DNA from: Candidatus Thalassarchaeum betae
Lineage (GTDB): Archaea > Thermoplasmatota > Poseidoniia > Poseidoniales > Thalassarchaeaceae
Assembly: GCA_003193925.1 (NCBI GenBank)
Contig: PSPG01000005.1
Span: 37,174 to 101,173 of the forward strand
DNA length: 64,000 nt
Direction: 5' to 3'
Of the stretch, positions 23,437 to 30,360 are shown piece after piece. The translations under genes and the position numbers were made by a program. Below the pieces are notes generated by a model. That model was not told where the DNA came from and made no database searches. It saw only the letters and a list, made by a program, of their open reading frames with translations. The first letter of the stretch is position 1. Every line of letters begins with the position of its first letter.

Positions 23437-24546
23437 ATGGATCTGGAGCGTCACGACTTCCAGCTCGACGAGCTCGTCGAGAGAATCAAGGCGAACGACA
23501 ACAGGCTGGTGGCACTGCAGGTCCCCGAGGGCCTCAAGATGCAGGCCCTCGAGATGATGGACACCATCGAGGACGGATCGGGAGCGCAGGTCATCCTGGC
23601 CGCTGACCCGTGCTACGGCGCGTGTGACCTCGTCCACGACAAGATGCGGTCGATGGGCGTCGAGTTGGTGGCCCACATGGGTCACAGCCAGATGAACATC
23701 GACTCTGGCATGCCGACGCACTTCATCCCCGTCACCTACGACGGTGACCCGGAGTTGGCCCCGGCCCTCCCCTTCCTGGAGCGGCATCGGGCAATCGCCC
23801 GATCCCGACTGGACTCGGTAGCGCAGGAAGAGGAGTTGGATGATGCCGCTGCGAAGCAGCGCTTCCTCGATGCGGTCGGGCGCGTGGCCCCCCTGACGGG
23901 CACGAGGCTCGGACTGGTGGGCTCGATACAGCACCTCCACCTCCTGCCCGATTTCAAGGAGAGGCTCGAGAAGGCGGGCTTCGAGGTGGAGATACCGTCG
24001 GGGGGCGAGAGGCTCACTTTCCCCGGTCAGGTGCTCGGATGCAACTACTCGGGGGACGACCCCTCGATCGGTCACTACCTCTTCCTCGGCTCGGGCGACT
24101 TCCACCCCATCGGCCTGGTCCTCCACACCGGCAAGCCCCTCGCCATGCTGGACCCATACAGCGGGGATGCGACCGAGATGTCCTTCGAGCGCATCGAGCG
24201 CATCCTGCGCCAGCGCTTCGGTCTAATAATGGCCGTCGACGGGGCCAAGACGTTCGGCATCCTGATTGGTGAGAAACCGGGGCAGATGCGCCGCAACCTA
24301 GCCATCCGGATGAAGCGGCTTCTCGAGAAGCACGGTCGCAAGGGGTACCTGCTGGCGCTGGACCACATCAGCCCAGACCTCATCGACTTCTACCCGGTTG
24401 ACGCCTTCGTCAACACCGCCTGCCCGCGAATAGCGATCGACGACTCGGTGAAGTACGCCAAGCCGCTCATCACCCCGTACGAGCTCGAGGTCGCGCTCGG
24501 TGAGAAGGAATGGCAGAGCGGATACCAGTTCGACGAGATTCCTTGA
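23437..24546 (+). CDS. dph2: Diphthamide synthase subunit Dph2
   Basis: 369 aa. Radical-SAM-like enzyme that adds the 3-amino-3-carboxypropyl group to the target histidine of elongation factor 2. The three cluster cysteines of archaeal Dph2 are in place: C59 (DPCYGACD, with C63 nearby), C202 (LGCNYSGDD) and C329 (NTACPRIAIDD). The N-terminal motif VALQVPEGLK and the C-terminal PLITPYELEVALG are standard. Archaeal Dph2 works as a homodimer. The stop overlaps an imperfect palindrome ahead of orc1. Confidence 0.93.
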   Translation: MDLERHDFQLDELVERIKANDNRLVALQVPEGLKMQALEMMDTIEDGSGAQVILAADPCYGACDLVHDKMRSMGVELVAHMGHSQMNIDSGMPTHFIPVTYDGDPELAPALPFLERHRAIARSRLDSVAQEEELDDAAAKQRFLDAVGRVAPLTGTRLGLVGSIQHLHLLPDFKERLEKAGFEVEIPSGGERLTFPGQVLGCNYSGDDPSIGHYLFLGSGDFHPIGLVLHTGKPLAMLDPYSGDATEMSFERIERILRQRFGLIMAVDGAKTFGILIGEKPGQMRRNLAIRMKRLLEKHGRKGYLLALDHISPDLIDFYPVDAFVNTACPRIAIDDSVKYAKPLITPYELEVALGEKEWQSGYQFDEIP

Positions 24547-24588
24547 GCACGCGCGCGCAGCAGACGGGCGTATGCGTGCGCGCTGCTC
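24545..24588 (+). promoter_or_regulatory. Imperfect palindrome before orc1/cdc6
   Basis: GAGCACGCGCGCGCA (24545-24559) and TGCGTGCGCGCTGCTC (24573-24588) are near-perfect reverse complements separated by 13 nt. The left arm overlaps the dph2 stop codon and the right arm ends 5 nt before the orc1 ATG. It could be an initiator-binding site, an operator or a terminator hairpin. Confidence 0.35.
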
Positions 24589-24593
24589 CAAAT

Positions 24594-25796
24594 ATGTCTA
24601 ATAACGATGTGAGCACGAGTCGCATGATGGCCGACTACCTCGACAGAATCGGAGCGGGCAAGGTCCTGCTGGACAGAGCGCCGTTCTCGTTCGACTGGAC
24701 CCCGCCCGCTTTGGTCGGCCGCGATACCGAGCTGCGCGAGTTGGCCTCGATGTTCACCGGGATGGAGAGTCACGGGGTCAGCAGCAGGGCCGTGATCACC
24801 GGCCCAGTGGGCTCCGGGAAGACCGTGATGACGCGACGCTTCGGAGAGGACTTGCAGCGCATGCTCGACGGGCGCAGGAAGATCATCCTAGCGCACGTCA
24901 ACTGCCGCAACCACCCGAGCACCTCGCAGGTCCTGCAGCAGATCGTGCTCTCCCTCGACTCCGGTCACCCCGAGCGCGGCTTCAGCTCCGGCGAGATCAT
25001 CCAGTCCATCCGCCGCAACCTGAATGCGCACGACAGTCACCTGCTGCTGGTCCTCGACGAGGTCGATGCCCTGATCCGAAGGGAGAAATCCGACCTCATC
25101 TACAAACTGCTGAGGATCGACGAGGGGCGGGACCAACAGGGCTCCCTCTCGCTGATGCTGGTAAGCCAGGACGTCTCTATGCTGAAGTTGTTCGAGGCCG
25201 CCATCATCTCGCGCCTCGGGGAGAGCAACATCCTGAATCTGCAGCCCTACGACGCGCCTGCGCTGATGGGCATCGCCAGACAGCGCTACGAGGAGGCCTG
25301 CAAGCCTGGCTCAGTGGGCGATGACACTCTGGCCAAGATCGGCAGGTTCGCCGCTGACACCGGAGACGCGCGCCTCGCGATCGAGCTGCTGGAGGCGGCG
25401 ATTCGCCGTGCTGAGAAGGCGGGTAGGGGTGATGTCCTGGTCGAGGACGTGCGGCCCAGCACCCTGCGGGCGGCCTCGGTCGAGCCGAGTCAGGTCGACA
25501 ACCTGAGCAAGCACCAGAAGCTGGTCCTGCTCGGAATCTGCAGGCGCCTGAAGAAGGCCGACGAGATCTCCAGCGGCGACGCCCGGAAGCTGTACAACCT
25601 GGTTTGCGAGGAGTTCGAGGCTAGGCCTCGGAGCTACACCACGTTCTGGAAGCACCTCAAGGCGCTCGAGACCCAAGGGCTGATCGAGACGAGGACGGCG
25701 AACGCATCGGTGGGGAGGGGCAGGACCCAGCACATCACGATGACCAACACCGCACCCGCTGTCCTAGAGAGTCGGATTGAGAAGGAATTCCAATGA
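24594..25796 (+). CDS. cdc6: Orc1/Cdc6 replication initiator
   Basis: 400 aa from the ATG at 24594; ATGs at 24624/24627 are alternatives and would fit a leaderless message from the AAATAT at 24590. The AAA+ domain has Walker A GPVGSGKT, Walker B LLVLDEVDAL and the LVSQD/SRLGESN sensor region. The lid shows TGDARLAIELLEAAIRRAE. The C-terminal winged helix (about 305-395) includes LSKHQKLVLLGICRRLK and TTFWKHLKALETQGLIE. It binds origin repeats and loads MCM. Origins often lie next to orc1 genes, but I see no clear ORB repeats at this locus. Confidence 0.95.
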   Translation: MSNNDVSTSRMMADYLDRIGAGKVLLDRAPFSFDWTPPALVGRDTELRELASMFTGMESHGVSSRAVITGPVGSGKTVMTRRFGEDLQRMLDGRRKIILAHVNCRNHPSTSQVLQQIVLSLDSGHPERGFSSGEIIQSIRRNLNAHDSHLLLVLDEVDALIRREKSDLIYKLLRIDEGRDQQGSLSLMLVSQDVSMLKLFEAAIISRLGESNILNLQPYDAPALMGIARQRYEEACKPGSVGDDTLAKIGRFAADTGDARLAIELLEAAIRRAEKAGRGDVLVEDVRPSTLRAASVEPSQVDNLSKHQKLVLLGICRRLKKADEISSGDARKLYNLVCEEFEARPRSYTTFWKHLKALETQGLIETRTANASVGRGRTQHITMTNTAPAVLESRIEKEFQ

Positions 25797-25802
25797 TGCG
25801 AA

Positions 25803-25819
25803 AAGCGCCGTAGGCGCTT
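25803..25819 (+). terminator. Stem-loop after orc1/cdc6
   Basis: AAGCGCC (25803-25809), GTA, GGCGCTT (25813-25819) form a perfect 7-bp stem 7 nt after the orc1 stop. No T-run follows closely. It may end the orc1 transcript or act as an operator for the S6e gene, whose AT box TTATA lies just downstream at 25831-25835. Confidence 0.35.
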
Positions 25820-25872
25820 CCGAACCGCTCTTATAGGGGCCTTTTGTCGGGAGGCCGTCCGAGGTGACCGAA

Positions 25873-26370
25873 ATGGCAGCAGAGCAGGCCTTCAAGGCAG
25901 TGATCAACGACACTTCGCCATCGTCTGGCGGACGCGCCTTCGGCATCGACATCACCGGCTCGAACTACAATCACTTCCTCGGCAAGAGGATCGGCGACAC
26001 CGTCGACGGCATGTTCGTCGGCGAGGGGGACAAGTCACTCTCCGGCTACAAGCTGGAGATCACCGGCGGCTCTGACCTCACGGGCCGGCCCATGCGCCCC
26101 GAGCTCGCTGGCAGCGGCGTCAAGTCTGTGCTCATCACCGCTGGCATCGGATACAAGGGCAAGCGCTACGTCAAGAAGAGAGGCAAGATCTACCGGTACA
26201 AGTACGACGGTCTTCGCAGGCGACGAAACCTTCGCGGCAACGTGATCAGCCAAGACACCCGCCAGATCAACCTGAAAATCACCGAGGCGGGCAATCGCTC
26301 CCTCGACGCCATCTTCGGCCTCGTCGAGGAGGCCCCCCCTGTCGAGGAGCCCTCTGGAGAAGAGGAGTGA
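25873..26370 (+). CDS. rps6e: Ribosomal protein S6e
   Basis: 165 aa from the ATG at 25873 with GAGGTGA at 25860-25866; the GTG at 25864 lies inside that ribosome site. S6e is an archaeal/eukaryotic small-subunit protein. Seen: FKAVINDTSPSSGGRAF, SGYKLEITGGSDLTGRPMRPEL and RRRNLRGNVISQDTRQINLKI. An acidic tail (EEAPPVEEPSGEEE) extends the usual archaeal length of about 125-135 aa. Next to aIF2-gamma, a pairing common in euryarchaea. Confidence 0.95.
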   Translation: MAAEQAFKAVINDTSPSSGGRAFGIDITGSNYNHFLGKRIGDTVDGMFVGEGDKSLSGYKLEITGGSDLTGRPMRPELAGSGVKSVLITAGIGYKGKRYVKKRGKIYRYKYDGLRRRRNLRGNVISQDTRQINLKITEAGNRSLDAIFGLVEEAPPVEEPSGEEE

Positions 26371-26390
26371 ATCGGCGGGAGGGATGAGGA

Positions 26391-27632
26391 CTGGCACAGA
26401 GTCTCCCCCGACAGCCCGAAGTCAACATAGGCATGGTCGGTCACGTCGACCACGGCAAGACTACCCTGACCCAGGCCCTCTCAGGAGTCTGGACAGACAC
26501 TCACTCCGAGGAGAGAAAACGCGGCATAAGCATCAAGCTGGGATATGCGGACACGGCGTTCTACAAAACCGCTGACGGCAGGTTCTACGCCAAGGGCAAA
26601 CACCCCGACGGCAAGGACGACGACGAAGGCGAACTGCTCCGCGTGGTGTCCTTCGTCGACGCCCCGGGCCACGAGACTCTGATGGCAGTGATGATCTCCG
26701 GCGCCTCGATAATGGACGGTGCTATGCTGCTCATCGCGGCCACCGAGAAGTGCCCCCAGTCCCAGACCCGCGAGCATCTGGCAGCGTTGCAGATCGCCGG
26801 CATCGAGAACATCGTAGTGGTGCAGAACAAAATCGACATCGTGACCCGTGAGAGAGCCGTCGAGTCACACGGTGAAATCAAGGGATTCCTCGAGGGAACG
26901 ATAGCCGAAGGCGCTCCGATTATCCCAGTCTCAGCCCACCACGACGTCAACCTCGACATCCTGATCCAAGCCATCGAGGACAGCATCCCGACGCCAGACC
27001 GCTCCTTGGACGAGGGTGGGCTGATGTACGTCGCGCGCTCGTTCGACACCAACCGCCCTGGCTCTAGGCCCGACAAGCTGCAGGGCGGAATCATCGGGGG
27101 CAGCATAGTCGCGGGCTCGTTCAGCGTCGGTGACTCGATCCTGATTGCACCCGGGCGCAGGGTGCAAGGAGGCGGCAAGACCGATTGGGAGCCGATTCGC
27201 ACTACCATCGAGAGTGTCAGAGGGGGTGGACTCGCCCTCGAATCGGTCCACGCGGGAGGGCTTTGCGGCATCGCTACTCCGATGGACCCGGTCTCGACCA
27301 AGGCCGACGAGCTATCCGGCCAAGTGATGGCGCGCGAGGGCGAACTTCCTCCCGTCTGGGAGAAGTTGGACTTGGACCTGGAACTTCTGGAGAACATGGT
27401 CTCAGGGGGCGAGGGCGAGCCGGAGAAGGTCCGCCCGCTTCAGCCCAACGAGATGCTGATGGTCAACTCGGCCACGGCAACCAGCGTCGGAACCGTATCA
27501 TCGATCAAGGGCAGCAAGGCGACTCTGCAACTGCGTCTGCCGATATGCGCCAAGCCCGGCAGCAGAATCACCCTCTCACGACGTGTGGGCTCTCGCTGGA
27601 GACTTATCGGGCACGGCTCGATAGGGGGGTGA
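26391..27632 (+). CDS. eif2g: Translation initiation factor aIF2 gamma (CTG start inferred)
   Basis: About 413 aa. GTPase subunit of aIF2 that brings Met-tRNAi to the ribosome. G1 is GHVDHGKTT, G3 DAPGHE, G4 NKID and G5 SAHH. The EF-Tu-like domains 2 and 3 follow. The first ATG in frame (26433) falls inside the conserved VNIGMVGHVDHGK block, so the true start must be upstream. The in-frame stop at 26385 leaves only GGA CTG GCA CAG AGT before LPRQPEVNIG. CTG at 26391 lies 8 nt after GGAGG (26378-26382) and would give a normal N-terminus. A one-base error in the CCCCC run (26405-26409), joining an ATG at 26384, is the alternative. Confidence 0.85.
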   Translation: MAQSLPRQPEVNIGMVGHVDHGKTTLTQALSGVWTDTHSEERKRGISIKLGYADTAFYKTADGRFYAKGKHPDGKDDDEGELLRVVSFVDAPGHETLMAVMISGASIMDGAMLLIAATEKCPQSQTREHLAALQIAGIENIVVVQNKIDIVTRERAVESHGEIKGFLEGTIAEGAPIIPVSAHHDVNLDILIQAIEDSIPTPDRSLDEGGLMYVARSFDTNRPGSRPDKLQGGIIGGSIVAGSFSVGDSILIAPGRRVQGGGKTDWEPIRTTIESVRGGGLALESVHAGGLCGIATPMDPVSTKADELSGQVMAREGELPPVWEKLDLDLELLENMVSGGEGEPEKVRPLQPNEMLMVNSATATSVGTVSSIKGSKATLQLRLPICAKPGSRITLSRRVGSRWRLIGHGSIGG

Positions 27633-27636
27633 TTCG

Positions 27637-28005
27637 ATGGTTCGCGTCCTAGTCGACGCGTGCGGATGGGCCGCGATGACGGATGCAGGATTGAATCTGG
27701 ACGAGGGGATGAAGGACGTCGTCGGCGAGGCAGACCTCGTTGTCCTCGATAGCGTGCAGAGTGAGCTTGAGCTGCTGGTGCAGCAAAGGAGGAATCTCCT
27801 GCTCGAGCTCCTCGCAAGGCGCTCCGAGAGGATTCCAGACATCGAAGGAATGAGCCATCCGGACGAGATGCTGGTCCACTTGTCGAGTGCCAACGGCTGG
27901 CCGGTGCTGACGGTCGACCGTCGATTGAAAGAGAAGCTGGTGAACTCCGGGGGCTCGTACATCGAGGTCACCTCGGGTCGGGCCCTGCGGCTGGTCGGCC
28001 TTTAG
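27637..28005 (+). CDS. PIN-domain nuclease-like protein linked to aIF2 gamma
   Basis: 122 aa. PIN fold with acidic residues at the expected places: D8 in VLVDACGW, a glutamate in LDSVQSELELL and the aspartate in VLTVDRRLKEKL near the C-terminus. PIN domains cleave RNA. Proteins of this size next to aIF2-gamma in euryarchaea resemble the Fcf1/Utp24-like group suspected in rRNA processing, unlike VapC toxins; no antitoxin gene is present here. The ATG lies 4 nt after the aIF2-gamma stop, so the two are translationally coupled. Confidence 0.75.
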   Translation: MVRVLVDACGWAAMTDAGLNLDEGMKDVVGEADLVVLDSVQSELELLVQQRRNLLLELLARRSERIPDIEGMSHPDEMLVHLSSANGWPVLTVDRRLKEKLVNSGGSYIEVTSGRALRLVGL

Positions 28006-28295
28006 GGCAGAGTGAACAGCCGGTCGTCCCCATGACCGTCCAGAAGGCCGATTCTTACCGCGGCGTCGAGCCAAGCGTGGGAGTAGTTGATCGCGCCGAA
28101 GGCGCTGACCAAGTCCCCTGACTCCATGAAGTGGCGAGCGTCCGCTGCGTAGTCATCGCACATCCTCATCATCGAAGTCAGTCGCTGCTCGTCTTCAGCA
28201 CCCTGTGCGCATGGAGTGGCTTTGGCTCTAGCCTCGGCGGTGAGAGCAAGGTGCTCTTCGATCTTCTCCCGCGTCACAGTGGCACTGTCGGACAT
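28002..28295 (-). CDS. DUF357 family protein
   Basis: 97 aa, all helical. Matches the archaeal DUF357 family: CDDYAADARHFMESGDLVSAFGAINYSHAWLDAAVRIGLL corresponds to the family core YxxDAxxFxxxGDxvxAFxxxxYAHGxLDA. Function unknown; the gene often lies among archaeal information-processing genes. Its stop overlaps that of the convergent PIN gene by 4 nt, and it is 8 nt downstream of the AAA+/winged-helix gene, so probably in that operon. Confidence 0.75.
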   Translation of the reverse strand: MSDSATVTREKIEEHLALTAEARAKATPCAQGAEDEQRLTSMMRMCDDYAADARHFMESGDLVSAFGAINYSHAWLDAAVRIGLLDGHGDDRLFTLP

Positions 28296-28303
28296 TGGAG
28301 CAC

Positions 28304-30079
28304 CTAGGTCAATTCGAGTTCCAAGGATGCCGCATGACTGAGCTTGAACAGCCTCGTCCTGCCCTGCTTGCGCACCGAGAGCAAACCCGCCCTTCGCAAG
28401 CCGTTGTATATCTGCGACAATCGGGGGCGACCCACCTCGAGGAGCGCCTGCAACTCGGGGTCAGATGGCGAAACCTCACGCTTTCCTGCGGCTGCTAGGA
28501 CCGTGTGTTCCGAATCCGAGAGGCTGGCCGCGCGAGTGCGGTCCAGCGGCTCGTCATCGTCCCACCTGGGTCCCATGATGATCGGTATCTTGGGTGGCAC
28601 CGGGTCTGGCTCGGGCTCGACGAAGACCTCCTCGGGCTGGTCGTTCACCAGAGGCGGGGCCTGCTCGATGTCGAACACCGGCGCAGGAGGCGCCTGCGGC
28701 TCCGCATCCAAGTCGGGTAGCGATGAGCCTAGGCTGGGGTCCACCGTCCAAAGAGCGCCCTCGGCTGCCATCACAGGCTGCTCTTCGCTCGGGGCGACGG
28801 AGGTGTCTGGCTTGGCCTCGGTGACGAACGCAGGCTGTGGTTTCGGCTGCGAGGGAGCCTTGACGGGGATCGGAGTCAGTTGAGGGCGCCTCTCGGCATA
28901 GGTGATCGGAGTCTCGTCGAGGCCCTCTGGCATCGAATCGCTGACCCTGACTGACCTGTTGCGCAAGCCGCTGAATCCGCTGACACTCTGCGGCTGCTCG
29001 GGCGGCTCAGTGCCCTCTTCCATGAGCACGAACGAGTCTAGGGTCTCCTGTTCGCCATGAGTGGTGACGGTTTCTGCGGGAGCGGTCTCCTCGGCCTCGT
29101 CCTCCGAGTCCTCGTCCCAGACGTCTTCAGGGTCGGGGAACTCCTCGGTCTCCTCGTCCCACATGTCATCCGGCTCGACATCCCAGTCATCCTCCTCGGG
29201 TTCCGGCTCCGGCTCAGGCTCTGGGGTGTCGCCCTCTACCAGAAGCTCCTCCTCGGGTTCCTCCTCCACCGTGACGAGTGGTTTCTGCCACCCCACCAGT
29301 CGCTCCAGCGTACCCTGAGAGCCTGCGTCACGCCTCTCGTCGACGAGGTCACGGAGCAGGCGGACCACTTCACGGGGGTTGCCCCCTGTATTGCTGTGGA
29401 TGGCCCTGAGCAGATCCGGCTTGATGTTCCACCTCTCCCTTGCCTTCCTGCGCACCAGATTATCGCTCATTTTCTGTATCTGAGGCGCAGAAAGGCCCTC
29501 AAGACGCTCAGGGGGGTCGAAGATCTCGAGCACCTCCTCGTCTAGGGAAGTCAGTTGCGCGGGCGTGAGGGAGACCACCACCAGCGCCCTCAGACGCTGC
29601 AGAAGCGGTGCCATTCGGGTGAGGAAGTCGTTGATCTGGACGCTGGAGGGGTAGTCCAAGGCAATCAGCGGCAGGGGACCCGTGCCCTGCTCTAGAGTCT
29701 CGATCAACTGCTCGCAGAGCTGTCCGATGGAAGGAGGCACGTCGTATCCGACGAAGTTGATGGCAATCTCGTGCATGACGGAGTTCACCGGATCCTCTTC
29801 GGGCCAGTACTGGCCGACGAACTTCTTGTTCACCTGAGACGACAGGGCGTTGATCAGCGAAGTACGGCCACTGCCTCTCTCCCCGACCAAGAGTATCAAC
29901 CGGGGAGATTCAGAGATGACATGCTCGCGCAATCTGGTAAGAAGGGAATCTCGCCCCACTATGTCCTGAGCCCGCGTGGACTCAATAGGTCGGAGTTCGA
30001 AGGGGTTGCCCCTCAGAGGAGGTAGGTCGAGCAGAGAAACTGCTGCTCCATCCATTGCTCGAGCAGCGATTTTTCTCAT
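28304..30079 (-). CDS. AAA+ ATPase with acidic linker and C-terminal winged helix
   Basis: 591 aa (ATG at 30079; an ATG at 30055 fits a leaderless start below the TGAATATTAAGA box). Residues 35-270 form an AAA+/STAND-like ATPase resembling Orc1/Cdc6: VGRDSLLTRL, Walker A GERGSGRTS (66-74), a degenerate Walker B IALDYP and a lid with NTGGNPREVVRLLRDL. Residues about 275-365 are a very acidic Glu/Asp/Pro linker, followed by a Pro-rich region. The last 70 residues are a winged helix (VLAAAGKR...RPRLSQIYNGLRRAGLLSVRKQGRTRLFKLS). Probably a DNA-binding regulator or replication/segregation factor. The adjacent TTAACGC repeats are its obvious candidate sites. No exact family recognised. Confidence 0.65.
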   Translation of the reverse strand: MRKIAARAMDGAAVSLLDLPPLRGNPFELRPIESTRAQDIVGRDSLLTRLREHVISESPRLILLVGERGSGRTSLINALSSQVNKKFVGQYWPEEDPVNSVMHEIAINFVGYDVPPSIGQLCEQLIETLEQGTGPLPLIALDYPSSVQINDFLTRMAPLLQRLRALVVVSLTPAQLTSLDEEVLEIFDPPERLEGLSAPQIQKMSDNLVRRKARERWNIKPDLLRAIHSNTGGNPREVVRLLRDLVDERRDAGSQGTLERLVGWQKPLVTVEEEPEEELLVEGDTPEPEPEPEPEEDDWDVEPDDMWDEETEEFPDPEDVWDEDSEDEAEETAPAETVTTHGEQETLDSFVLMEEGTEPPEQPQSVSGFSGLRNRSVRVSDSMPEGLDETPITYAERRPQLTPIPVKAPSQPKPQPAFVTEAKPDTSVAPSEEQPVMAAEGALWTVDPSLGSSLPDLDAEPQAPPAPVFDIEQAPPLVNDQPEEVFVEPEPDPVPPKIPIIMGPRWDDDEPLDRTRAASLSDSEHTVLAAAGKREVSPSDPELQALLEVGRPRLSQIYNGLRRAGLLSVRKQGRTRLFKLSHAASLELELT

Positions 30080-30087
30080 TCTTAATA

Positions 30088-30261
30088 TTCACGCATTTTC
30101 ACGCTTCCCAGAGGGCGATTTAACGCATTAAAGCGATTTTCCGAGAGGTCTTGGTGATGCTACTGCCTCCAGTACATCGATTGAAAACAAGTCCGTTAAC
30201 GCTTTTCTAACGCTTTTTCGATGCGTTAACGATGCGTTAATGGCCAAATTAACGCTTTTTT
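30088..30261. repeat. Cluster of TTAACGC-type repeats in AT-rich intergenic region
   Basis: The 280-300 nt between the divergent AAA+ gene and HMG-CoA reductase holds no credible gene but many short repeats. TTAACGC occurs at 30120-30126, 30196-30202 and 30249-30255, with CTAACGC at 30207-30213. Inverted copies GCGTTAA are at 30223-30229 and 30234-30240. Looser TTCACGC copies are at 30088-30094 and 30098-30104. Several are followed by T-runs. Spacings of 10, 22, 11 and 11 bp between neighbouring same-strand copies put them on one face of the helix. The stretch is strikingly AT-rich for this genome. Origin, operator or partition site are all possible. Confidence 0.7.
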
Positions 30262-30360
30262 CGGAGTCGTCTCGCGACCTTCCAAGGGCCCTCATGAGGT
30301 GTTTAGGCATCATATCACAAAATGTTAGAAGCCGGGCTCACCGAGCCTCAACCGACACGC

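Noticed and set aside
24594-25872. Replication origin at the orc1 locus
   Set aside because: No repeated ORB-like elements or AT-rich unwinding region on either side; only one palindrome.
26384-26575. ATG-started frame overlapping the start of aIF2 gamma as a separate gene
   Set aside because: Its product beyond the first eight codons is out-of-frame aIF2 gamma sequence; relevant only as a possible frameshifted start.
27637-28005. VapC toxin of a toxin-antitoxin pair
   Set aside because: No small antitoxin gene is adjacent, and the linkage with aIF2 gamma fits a housekeeping PIN protein.
30128-30313. 61-aa minus-strand reading frame across the TTAACGC repeats
   Set aside because: It spans the repeat cluster, its composition follows the repeats, and it has no ribosome site or recognisable motif.
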